Below are positions 37,260-45,541 of a DNA stretch of 64,000 nt, piece after piece. The translations under genes were made by a program, and so were the position numbers. Below the pieces are notes generated by a model. The model searched no databases. It saw nothing but the letters and a program-made list of their open reading frames with translations, and was not told where the DNA came from. Source of the stretch: Alphaproteobacteria bacterium. Lineage in GTDB: Bacteria; Pseudomonadota; Alphaproteobacteria; Rs-D84. The number at the start of each line of letters is the position of its first letter. Position 1 is the stretch's first letter. Location of the stretch: the NCBI GenBank assembly GCA_017615655.1, contig JAFZZS010000002.1, positions 129,114 through 193,113 on the forward strand, given 5' to 3'.

Positions 37260-40220
37260 GTGAAAAATATATTACTGATATTGGCTTTCGTTCTTAGTGG
37301 GTTTAGTGCGTACGGTGCAACGCCTGTGACGCGCAGTGGTCCGCGGACTTCGAATTCGGTTTCGGCTGTCGAGCAGCAATCAAATGATAAATCATCTGGT
37401 TTATCTACTGGGGCGCGTGCAGCTGTTCGTTCCCAAGTTCGTGGTTCATCAGTTAAGGGGGGCGCAGGTCGGACGTCATCGGGGGCACCATCGACAGCTG
37501 CGCCTGCACAAAATGTTGGAACACGTGGACGCGCGGCGGCGGTACAGCCTACGACGGTTGCAGCGCGTGCAGCCAAACAAAATGTTATTAGCACTGGAAC
37601 CAAAGTTGCAACCGCAAATCAAAATACGGCGGTTGACGAAGTATGTTGGAATAAATTTAGTGGCTGTATGGATTCATTTTGCATGCTAGATAACATAAGT
37701 GGTGGCCGTTGCACATGCAGTGATAAAAACGCCGAATACGATTCGATTTTGGCCGAGATTCAAGAGTTGGATAATCAAAGTTATCAAATGGCAACAGTCG
37801 GTGTTGAACGTATTGAAATGGGCGATGATGCCGATGCAGTTATGGCGCGTACAAAAGAAATCACAAGCAGCATTGAAAAGGATGCCGAGAAAAATAAATC
37901 AAAACGCAAATCGTTGGATTTGTCGTCATGGAACACAATTGGTATTAATTTCGATGACGAAGATATTGAAGATGTTTTCTCGCTTTCGTCTGATGGGACG
38001 GCAATTGCAAACAAAACAGGTGATGCGCTTTATCGTGCGTCTGCAAAACTTTGTGTGGCGCAGATACCAGAATGCAAATCGCAAGATAAAATTATGGAAT
38101 TGATGTATCAGCAGCGTATACGTTCTGATTGCACCGCGTATGAAAACAGTTTGCGTCAGCAGCGCACGCAAAGCGCGCAGAAATTGGCTGCGGCACAAAG
38201 TGCAATGCGCGAAGCGGCATTGGAACAATATCGCAGTGCAAACAAATACGACCTGGGGCAGTGCACAGTTCAATTTAAAAAATGTATGCAAACAACTGGC
38301 GGATGTGGTGATGATTTTACGGGATGTATTACACAGCAAACAACACGTGAGATGTTGCAAAAAGGCAGTGTTAAAACAAAAAAAATCAAGGGTGCATCTA
38401 CTACGATTGAAATTGCGGCTTGGTCATATGATGCATTGGAATCGAAAAAGCCATTGTGTATGACCGTCACAAAGGAATGTGTCAATGTGCGTGATCAGGT
38501 TTGGGATACGTTCTTGCGTGAGGTTGCACCGCAAGTAAAATCTGCGGAATTAATTGCAGAATCTGATTTACGGACATCATGTATATCAACAATATCTGAA
38601 TGTTTCCAAAAAGCATGTCGTGATAATATGGATCCGAACGATCCCGATGGTTCGTATGATATGTGCTTAACACGCCCCGACACGTTGCGTTCGGTGTGTA
38701 AAGTTCAAATAGATCCATGCGAAGGTGCCGAACCAAAGATTATGGATTATGTGCGCGCTCGTTTGGCATCTATGCGTGTTGATTCATGCACCAAAGAATT
38801 TAAAGATTGTTTGCAGTCCGAGGATCGTTGTGGTTCTGATTATTCACAATGTGTTGGACTGGATACTGATACAATTGTTCGTATGTGCCCAGCAGAGAAA
38901 TTGGTTGGTTGCCAATATGAATATGGTGAAAATAAGGTTACCGATGTATATGACGAGTTGTCCAAGATTGCGCAGGGTATTTTCCTGTCGATTGATAACA
39001 ATATGTTAGATACATGTCAAAAGGCCGCCAATGCCGCAATGATTAAGGTCTGTGGCAGCACCGAAGACTGTGATGAATTGGTGGTGGATGAGAATCTTGG
39101 CGCGCGGTCGTTGGAGTACAAGATTTGTGAATATACCCCATCAACAGAGGGTTTGGATATATCATACAATTTATGTCGCACTGATGTATCACAAATACAA
39201 GATAGTGAATTAGGGCGTGATCAGAGTGGTGCTACCCGTGGATTAGGAACTGTTAAAGACTTTGCAGGGGTAATAGATGGAACGATATATTGGCAGAGTG
39301 TGGAATTTAATGATGATGGAAATATAGACGTTGCGAAATATTGGAATACTGTCGAGAAAGATGAAGAAGGTAACGAGATTGTAACCGAACATCGTGAAAA
39401 GATAAATTCTGAATTAGCTGTGTTGCAACGTAATATAAATCTTGCAGTTCAAGCGATTGAATCGGATCCAAAGGTTCAATATTGTATGACCGGACGTGAA
39501 GTTGAAGGTGTCAAAATTGGCGAAGAGGTTCAAACACTTGGCAGAAAAGGCGAAGGACAAGGACGATTCCCGAATCTTACCGAGCAAATGCGTCTGACTA
39601 TTGCAAATTCTGCATTAAAGATAGCCAAAGATACTTATTACAAAAAGTATGATGAACTGAATGCAAAAATATTAAAAGATTATGCGACTATTGGTGAACG
39701 TATGGCATCGATAATCGGAGAAAATTCTAAGGATGCTAGACGTGAAATAGCACGTCAGGCTTGTGTTAATATGGCGGATTTTAGTAGTTTACCACAATCG
39801 CCAGAACCACCAAAAAATAGCGCTGGAACCTTGATATCTATCGCTGGTGTTGCCGCAGCTCTTGTATTTACTGGTGGGGCCGCTGGTGTGGCTATACTTC
39901 CTGCTTTAACGACTGTTGAAATGGCGGGTATTGCTGCTGCTGGTGCTGCAGTAGGCATCGGTGCGGGTGTCGCAACGTCACGAGGAACCGCAAATGGCGA
40001 GGTAACAAAGAATACTAATCTAGATCTTATTGGAACAAAAAGTATCAATCAATGGAACTATAAGGAAACGATTACATCAACATTTGATTGGGAAAATCTT
40101 AATTGTCACAAGTGTGTTCGTTCAACGAATTGCAAAGTTACCAAGAATCCGTTATTTGGTAATAAGTATTGTAAGACCTGGGATGAAGAAAAAGAAAGCT
40201 GTACTGACACACAATTCTAA
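37260..40220 (+). CDS. Large exported Cys-rich protein with C-X6-C-X6-C-G-X5-C modules
   Basis: This 986-residue protein begins with a GTG start after GGGGGG and a signal peptide (VKNILLILAFVLSGFSAYGA); in-frame codons further upstream would destroy the signal. A Ser/Ala/Arg-rich region (about 25-120) precedes a Cys-rich part. Cys modules are at about 129 (CWNKFSGCMDSFC), 335 (C-X6-C-X6-CGDDFTGC) and 510 (C-X6-C-X6-CGSDYSQC), interspersed with helical segments. Two glycine-rich hydrophobic segments near 860-905 (LISIAGVAAALVFTGGAAG, AAGAAVGIGAGVA) look like a glycine-zipper membrane hairpin, followed by a short Cys-rich end (CHKCVRSTNC). Envelope location is inferred; no function is recognised. 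Confidence 0.8.
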   Translation: MKNILLILAFVLSGFSAYGATPVTRSGPRTSNSVSAVEQQSNDKSSGLSTGARAAVRSQVRGSSVKGGAGRTSSGAPSTAAPAQNVGTRGRAAAVQPTTVAARAAKQNVISTGTKVATANQNTAVDEVCWNKFSGCMDSFCMLDNISGGRCTCSDKNAEYDSILAEIQELDNQSYQMATVGVERIEMGDDADAVMARTKEITSSIEKDAEKNKSKRKSLDLSSWNTIGINFDDEDIEDVFSLSSDGTAIANKTGDALYRASAKLCVAQIPECKSQDKIMELMYQQRIRSDCTAYENSLRQQRTQSAQKLAAAQSAMREAALEQYRSANKYDLGQCTVQFKKCMQTTGGCGDDFTGCITQQTTREMLQKGSVKTKKIKGASTTIEIAAWSYDALESKKPLCMTVTKECVNVRDQVWDTFLREVAPQVKSAELIAESDLRTSCISTISECFQKACRDNMDPNDPDGSYDMCLTRPDTLRSVCKVQIDPCEGAEPKIMDYVRARLASMRVDSCTKEFKDCLQSEDRCGSDYSQCVGLDTDTIVRMCPAEKLVGCQYEYGENKVTDVYDELSKIAQGIFLSIDNNMLDTCQKAANAAMIKVCGSTEDCDELVVDENLGARSLEYKICEYTPSTEGLDISYNLCRTDVSQIQDSELGRDQSGATRGLGTVKDFAGVIDGTIYWQSVEFNDDGNIDVAKYWNTVEKDEEGNEIVTEHREKINSELAVLQRNINLAVQAIESDPKVQYCMTGREVEGVKIGEEVQTLGRKGEGQGRFPNLTEQMRLTIANSALKIAKDTYYKKYDELNAKILKDYATIGERMASIIGENSKDARREIARQACVNMADFSSLPQSPEPPKNSAGTLISIAGVAAALVFTGGAAGVAILPALTTVEMAGIAAAGAAVGIGAGVATSRGTANGEVTKNTNLDLIGTKSINQWNYKETITSTFDWENLNCHKCVRSTNCKVTKNPLFGNKYCKTWDEEKESCTDTQF

Positions 40221-40225
40221 GATTA

Positions 40226-40255
40226 AATCGCCCACGTTTGTGGGCGATGTTTTTA
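40226..40255 (+). terminator. Rho-independent terminator
   Basis: ATCGCCCA-CGTTTG-TGGGCGAT stem with a T-run. Confidence 0.9.
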
Positions 40256-40317
40256 CATATGATATAGTTGGTATGAAAAATTTGGAATTACGATAACGTA
40301 TCATCACATGATGCTAA

Positions 40318-40438
40318 ACCATCCCCTTCTTTCCAAGAAGGGGTGGCGGGTAGCACCCGACAGGGTGATTGTGGGGGCGGAAACCACTATCACCCCGGTA
40401 TGCTATGCCGGCCCCCTTCGCAACGCAAAGGGGATGGT
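40318..40438. mobile_element. 121-base structured palindromic element (MITE-like)
   Basis: Perfect 11-base terminal inverted repeats, ACCATCCCCTT and AAGGGGATGGT, bound the element. Internal stems are CCCCTTCTT/AAGAAGGGG, CGGGT/ACCCG, GGGTGAT/ATCACCC and CGGTA/TGCCG. It has no coding capacity. The rest of 40256-40587 shows nothing recognisable. Confidence 0.65.
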
Positions 40439-40587
40439 ACAAGACACCCGACTTGTATTTGGATGATGAATATTATGGGGTAATGAATAAATATGCGCAG
40501 AATGACAAATAAACGGGCATAAGAGTAATGATTGGTACACATGGCCTAAAACTATACGAATAATCACTGATAATCGCCTAATAATAT

Positions 40588-40619
40588 AAAAAAAAACGCC
40601 GTCCATATAGGGCGGCGTT
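40588..40619 (-). terminator. Rho-independent terminator for the 42961 gene
   Basis: On the minus strand AACGCCGCCC-TATAT-GGACGGCGTT is followed by a run of T. Confidence 0.9.
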
Positions 40620-40639
40620 GGGACACCATGCAAATTCTT

Positions 40640-42961
40640 TTATTCCAGATGGATTGTGCAGTCAACTGGATCCATATATTTCTTTACTTTTTCTGCACTT
40701 GGGCGGCACTCATTTATCTGTGTATGATATTTGCATGCATTTGATACCAACATGGATGCCGGAGTATATATAACCTTGGCTATGGCGCATTTATGTGGGT
40801 CGTTATTGTATACCTGGCATGCGTCATTCCACTCATTGCAATTTTTAACATTTGCATAATCATCATCTGACGGTGTATCTGGATCAGGTGTTGTCAAACA
40901 TGTCCCATTTGACTGTGCCACTGACAAATTCGCAATACATGCACTGCCTGATGGGGTACATGCATTTTGAACTAATGTTGTGCTGGACAAATTACCTGGG
41001 CGATAATTGAACTGTGCGGCACGACATTCATTTAGGTCTGTGAATAACGCACATGTCAATTGCCAATTGTCACAATTTGTTACAACCGCAGTTGGTGCAA
41101 CATTTTCCGGTAAGTTCAATGCCCATTTGACATAGAAGTCACGCAGACGATCAATGGTATATGACTTACCAAATCCGACCTTGGCCAGACCATCGGCAAC
41201 ACGACAATTAATATTGTTACGTTCAACAAATGCGGTAATCGCAGTTGCAGTACCACCAGCCGCCGCACCAATACCCGCGCCAACTAATGTTGTTTTCAGT
41301 CTGTTAGAGTCTTGACCTTGCAAGATTTCCAACGAATTGAATACTTTCGTTAATGTTGAAAGTTCACGTTCAAATTCTTCACGACTGATACATTCGTTTC
41401 CATGGCCCTTGCAGTATACGCCTGTACCATCACGACGTGCCAAATTTAATGCACGGAATGTGCAGTATTCAAGTGCTTCTTGAATCTGGGCGGAATACTG
41501 TTGCGCCAATTCCGAGAACGGTGCCTGGATAGAAGACAAGATTTGATTGAATTGTGCATCCGTAAAGCATGAACCATTTGTACACTGTGAACGGATTGCA
41601 CGACCAATCACTTCAATATCTAATTCTGCATCGATTTCGACAAGCACTTGACTCTTGCTTTCGCAAGTGTTTATAGCATCTTTACCCATCTGCCACAGGT
41701 CATATAAGTCCATGATTTCTGTACATTGTGCCTGGGTCATGGTTTTATCTGTGCTTGAAATCTGATTTTCGATGAACTGGTTAAGGACGCCTGTTTTTTG
41801 ATTGTCTTGGATTTGTTTCAACAATTCGTCACGCATTGATTTGTTTGCACAATCAAACTTGCGTGCGCCATGACCGGCAAGTGCACCAACACCGGCACCA
41901 ACTAACGTTCCACCACCAATACCAACAACTGCGGCAGTTTTGGTGTTGTTCATCAGCGAGAATCCAAACAAATCTTTATTGCAGGTAAATGTCGACCCGG
42001 CCGCTTTCCATACTTCTGCGGGGTCTTCGTTGCCAACAATGCCGAATAACCAACTGTTTTTAATTGCGTTGTCTTTGTTGTACGCTGCAACACGCAACAA
42101 GCATTCGGCCTTTTCGGCATCCCAACGTGCATAGTATCCACGCTTTCCATCAATGCCGGTGTGATTTATTTCGGCACCAAGTGGGTTTGCCTTGGTCAAG
42201 GAATTGTTCATTTGGCTGTTGTATGCGCCAACATTTTGTGCATATTCTGACGTGGTCCTATCACTTGTAGAAATTGCGTCAAATGATGCACCATACGTAT
42301 TGCGATCCAACAGCAAGCATGTATTTTCAGCCTGGGTCGGTGTTAAACCAGTCTGAGCCAATACAAATCTGTAATATTCTGGTTGAACTTTGCGCGCATT
42401 AAAGTCAAGCCACACATCAGATATTGATGCATAAACATTCTGACAGTTTTTGCGGACAGTTACTACGCACTTTTCAACCTGGGTCAGACACAGCCCCATA
42501 CCATTGATTATAGATTCACGTAAGTCTTGGTTAAACAGTGAATTTATACCATTAGGTAATGCACCACCATTAACACATGCAAGAACATCGTTCATACAGT
42601 TATCAACAGTGTATGATGAATTAGCAACGCCACCATCCGGACAAGATGGGTTAACCGGCGTATCTGGATCCGGATTTGGATTTGGGTTCGGTCCCGGTGG
42701 AGGGGTTGGTCCCGGTGGTGGTGTCGGTCCCGGTTCTGGTTCAGGTTGCGGATTTACAACATCGCTACTGGTCGTCATATGCCCAACCGCGCTTACTGGT
42801 AACACCGGAATTGATGGCATACGTGCGCTACTGACCGCGCCACGACCGCGCGATTGCGCCGCGTTACCGCGCGGGCTATCGGCACCAAAACATGCACCCG
42901 TCGCAGCAATGACAGATACACAAATTACACTCTTACACACTGTTTTCAGCAGTTTTTGCAT
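40640..42961 (-). CDS. Large exported Cys-rich protein with Pro-rich linker and glycine zippers
   Basis: The 773-residue protein has a signal peptide (MQKLLKTVCKSVICVSVIAATGACFGA). A Pro/Asn/Gly linker (about 75-108, PNPNPNPDPDTP) precedes a Cys-containing helical region (CMNDVLAC, CLTQVEKC). STFTCNKDLFGFSL is followed by a glycine zipper (VGIGGGTLVGAGVGALAG, about 345-365), and a second zipper (LVGAGIGAAAGGTATAI) lies near 565. The C-terminus has two tandem Cys repeats, each with C-X6-C-X8/9-C and NAC (NCDNWQLTC and NCNEWNDAC). A strong AAAGGAGGG site supports the ATG. The TFxCNxxxFG plus zipper block is also found in the 48335 product. Function unknown; an envelope structure is inferred. 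Confidence 0.8.
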   Translation of the reverse strand: MQKLLKTVCKSVICVSVIAATGACFGADSPRGNAAQSRGRGAVSSARMPSIPVLPVSAVGHMTTSSDVVNPQPEPEPGPTPPPGPTPPPGPNPNPNPDPDTPVNPSCPDGGVANSSYTVDNCMNDVLACVNGGALPNGINSLFNQDLRESIINGMGLCLTQVEKCVVTVRKNCQNVYASISDVWLDFNARKVQPEYYRFVLAQTGLTPTQAENTCLLLDRNTYGASFDAISTSDRTTSEYAQNVGAYNSQMNNSLTKANPLGAEINHTGIDGKRGYYARWDAEKAECLLRVAAYNKDNAIKNSWLFGIVGNEDPAEVWKAAGSTFTCNKDLFGFSLMNNTKTAAVVGIGGGTLVGAGVGALAGHGARKFDCANKSMRDELLKQIQDNQKTGVLNQFIENQISSTDKTMTQAQCTEIMDLYDLWQMGKDAINTCESKSQVLVEIDAELDIEVIGRAIRSQCTNGSCFTDAQFNQILSSIQAPFSELAQQYSAQIQEALEYCTFRALNLARRDGTGVYCKGHGNECISREEFERELSTLTKVFNSLEILQGQDSNRLKTTLVGAGIGAAAGGTATAITAFVERNNINCRVADGLAKVGFGKSYTIDRLRDFYVKWALNLPENVAPTAVVTNCDNWQLTCALFTDLNECRAAQFNYRPGNLSSTTLVQNACTPSGSACIANLSVAQSNGTCLTTPDPDTPSDDDYANVKNCNEWNDACQVYNNDPHKCAIAKVIYTPASMLVSNACKYHTQINECRPSAEKVKKYMDPVDCTIHLE

Positions 42962-42988
42962 GAAAAACCCTCCTTTTCTATCTCTGGT

Positions 42989-42994
42989 ATTATA
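42989..42994 (-). promoter_or_regulatory. -10 element for the 42961 gene
   Basis: TATAAT on the minus strand, 28 bases before the start; the -35 is poor (T-rich). Confidence 0.45.
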
Positions 42995-43064
42995 TCATAG
43001 AAAAGGCCTATAAAAAAGTTTTTTTATATAAAAAAGTCAATTTTTATGAAATTGACCGTTAGTA

Positions 43065-43092
43065 TTGACAGATAACAAAAAATGTCTATAAT
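43065..43092 (+). promoter_or_regulatory. Promoter of the 43120 gene
   Basis: TTGACA (43065-43070), 16 bases, TATAAT (43087-43092). Confidence 0.85.
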
Positions 43093-43119
43093 TATAGTAA
43101 CAATGGGTTGCAGAATATA

Positions 43120-44166
43120 ATGGCTGAGAGCAAGAATTTTTCACCAGAATTTTGGCGCGCGGTGGCGTGGACAGGAATTTATGTGTTTATTATGTGGGCT
43201 GTACTGCGTGGTTTATTCCATTTTAATATGTTTTCTGCGGCACATTGGGCCAAGATGGCGCGCATAGAATTGCATGGTTTTGCAGGTTTCGTTTTTGCCA
43301 TCTTAATTCTGGCGGCGGTACCGATGTATATTGCAACCACATTATTTACACTTAGAAACAAAGTGATGCCGATAAAATTTCCATTGCCAAATTGTCTTGT
43401 GAAGCCTGCAACAGAATCTAAACCATTTGTCCAAGAACCAATTGTTAGCGAGGCTGAAGTTTTGCCGCAGTTGCCCCAAGGGGTTCCTGCGGAGATGCGT
43501 GAGACTTTCATGCGGGCACGTAAAAATTATGGTGTGCATCAGATGTCCGTATTTAATCGTCCGGCAAAGTTTGACGATACACCGTTGCCAGTGCCACAAG
43601 TGGAACATGTTCGACCAGTTAGCAATAATGTTGAAAATATAACTGCATCCACACGGTCAAATGTGACGAAAAACATAACTGCCGAGGAATCAGATTTCCC
43701 AATTCCAACCGATTTTGATACACCGGTGGCAAAAGATTCCGATGTCCCGGTGTTTTCCGATATAAATTTTGACGACGACGAAGAAGATTCTTCATCGGAC
43801 ACCGAACAACAAAATGTTCCAGAATATATTGCAATTAATGAAATAATTTCTGGGGCAGGGCATAAAACCGCTGTTCAAGGAAATTTGATTGTTGTGGGTG
43901 ATTTTGCAATTGCGGTGCATAATGACGATGATTTTTGGGTTGCGGATGAAATAGATTGGTTTGCTGCGGGGCGTCAAAAACCGTCACCAATTATAGAATT
44001 GATGAATGCCCAGAAAAACGACAAATTGCAACCTGTTCTTTATCTTGGTGCTGATAATATTATGGATTTGGACAAATTAACAAAAGAATGGCGCAAAGAT
44101 GGGATTGATATAGTTACAAGCACTGATGATTTGTTAAACCTGATTAAGCACAGTCCCAAGGACTAG
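43120..44166 (+). CDS. Two-TM membrane protein with acidic linker and soluble C-terminal domain
   Basis: This 348-residue protein has two hydrophobic segments (about 11-33, AVAWTGIYVFIMWAVLRGLF, and 50-75, FAGFVFAILILAAVPMYIA). A Pro-rich, then very acidic disordered linker follows (about 85-225, DDDEEDSSSDTEQ). A folded C-terminal domain (about 230-345) has beta-type NLIVVGDFAIAVHNDDDFWVADEIDWF and a helix/strand end (YLGADNIMDLDKL). ATG 43120 gives MAESKNFSPEFWRAV; an upstream TTG is less likely. I do not recognise the family. It is inner-membrane, with the tail probably cytoplasmic. Its stop overlaps that of the convergent gene within CTAG. Confidence 0.75.
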   Translation: MAESKNFSPEFWRAVAWTGIYVFIMWAVLRGLFHFNMFSAAHWAKMARIELHGFAGFVFAILILAAVPMYIATTLFTLRNKVMPIKFPLPNCLVKPATESKPFVQEPIVSEAEVLPQLPQGVPAEMRETFMRARKNYGVHQMSVFNRPAKFDDTPLPVPQVEHVRPVSNNVENITASTRSNVTKNITAEESDFPIPTDFDTPVAKDSDVPVFSDINFDDDEEDSSSDTEQQNVPEYIAINEIISGAGHKTAVQGNLIVVGDFAIAVHNDDDFWVADEIDWFAAGRQKPSPIIELMNAQKNDKLQPVLYLGADNIMDLDKLTKEWRKDGIDIVTSTDDLLNLIKHSPKD

Positions 44167-45032
44167 CGTGTCTTGGTTAATGTCAACATGACCGCGTTTT
44201 TGATTTCATGTGATTTTATTGTTCCCCAACCACATTTTTTTGCGGCTTCAACAATTGCTTCAGATACATGGGTATGTACCCACGATGTATAAAGCATTAT
44301 TTGTCCATTCACATTTAAGAAATTTTCAAGATTATTTAACACATTTGTAATTTTTGTTCCATCGCGGAAATATTCAAATATGTTCGACAGGTATATAACG
44401 TCATATTTTTTATTCAAATGTGAATGTAAGTTTTGTAAATCTGACCAGATAAAGTTGATTGGCTGCTTAATAACTTCTTGTGCAGTTTTATATTCCGATT
44501 CGGTTGGCATGTATTCTTTATAAAGACCGATGCCATTATGAAAGATTTTACAACCATGCATTTGTTTAGTTGCGATGATTGTTTCGCGTGGGCATTTGCC
44601 GGCAATTTTTTCATATTGGGGAATATCACGAACAGATTTCGCATCGGCCAAACCACTGATAAATAAATTATATTCATCCAGATTTAGTGTTTGAATCGCG
44701 GATGTTTTCATATTCATTATTACATCGGCAAAAAAACTAGTATCAAATGTATCAATATTACGGGCGCCTGCGATTGCAAATGCGATTGGCTGATCACCAC
44801 TGCCAGCAACGGTAAGAACAGATTTATTTTTCGGATTTAATTCGTGCATTGCAAAACGCCAATCTTCGTTGGTGGTAATATATGCGGGCGAATACGCGCC
44901 AAAATTCCCCAGGTCACATTCCATTTCGCTAAGTTTTACAGATTTATGCATGCGTGCATATTTGCGCCATGCAGGAATATAATCACCCCGGGAATTGTAA
45001 TCTTCACGTGCGATACGCGGACAAAAATTCAT
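44163..45032 (-). CDS. DUF3419-like SAM-dependent transferase
   Basis: The 289-residue protein has a class-I methyltransferase-like core: SVLTVAGSGDQPIAFAIAGA (motif I, about 72-91) with FDTSFFADVIMNMKTSAI after it. Further motifs are YDVIYLSNIFEYF (about 214-226) and NGQIMLYTSWV. This arrangement resembles DUF3419/BtaA enzymes that transfer the 3-amino-3-carboxypropyl group of SAM to lipids; the match is by pattern only. The second ATG (MNFCPRI, 45032) is chosen because AAGG lies 8 bases upstream, while it is only 2 bases from the first ATG at 45038. It overlaps the convergent 43120 gene by four bases. Confidence 0.65.
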   Translation of the reverse strand: MNFCPRIAREDYNSRGDYIPAWRKYARMHKSVKLSEMECDLGNFGAYSPAYITTNEDWRFAMHELNPKNKSVLTVAGSGDQPIAFAIAGARNIDTFDTSFFADVIMNMKTSAIQTLNLDEYNLFISGLADAKSVRDIPQYEKIAGKCPRETIIATKQMHGCKIFHNGIGLYKEYMPTESEYKTAQEVIKQPINFIWSDLQNLHSHLNKKYDVIYLSNIFEYFRDGTKITNVLNNLENFLNVNGQIMLYTSWVHTHVSEAIVEAAKKCGWGTIKSHEIKNAVMLTLTKTR

Positions 45033-45095
45033 AAACATTACCTTTTTTATTTCACCGGGGGCGAATTATAGAATTTAATTTTATGTTGTCAAATA

Positions 45096-45541
45096 TTATT
45101 CTGGGTTATTGACAATTGCCTTACGGAAATCAGAATAGTTCTTTAACTCCCGGGCACAATGCATTGGGCATGTATAAGAACACTGCCTGTTGCTACCTTC
45201 GTCATCAAAATAAATCCACTTTGACCTGTTCGGGGCGGAGTACGATTTGCAATAACAATATTGACCTTCGGGCGATGTGGTTGGCTCAGATGCCGCCTGA
45301 TATGCCTTTAATACGCGGTCTTGATTGCTTGCAACTGCGCCTTTCTTGGACCCCGCTAAACTGCTGCACGCGCTGAAGCCACGAATAGAAACATTATCTG
45401 GGAAATTTACGAACCATTCACCTGGTTTTCTACCCCATGCTACAGGCCACCCCTGTCTTTGTTCAGATGACAAATCATAGTAAGTTTGATTAATTCCGAT
45501 GTAACGCGACTCTGTTCCATTTACATTTGGATTCAATTTAC
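45096..45541 (-). repeat. C-terminal domain repeat, copy 2
   Basis: Starts with KLNPNVNGTESRY and ends with the protein. It shares GEWFVNFPDNVS, SACSSLAGSKK, NQDRVLKAYQAASEPTTSPEG and the CYCKSYSAPNRSKWIY block with copy 1. Confidence 0.9.
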
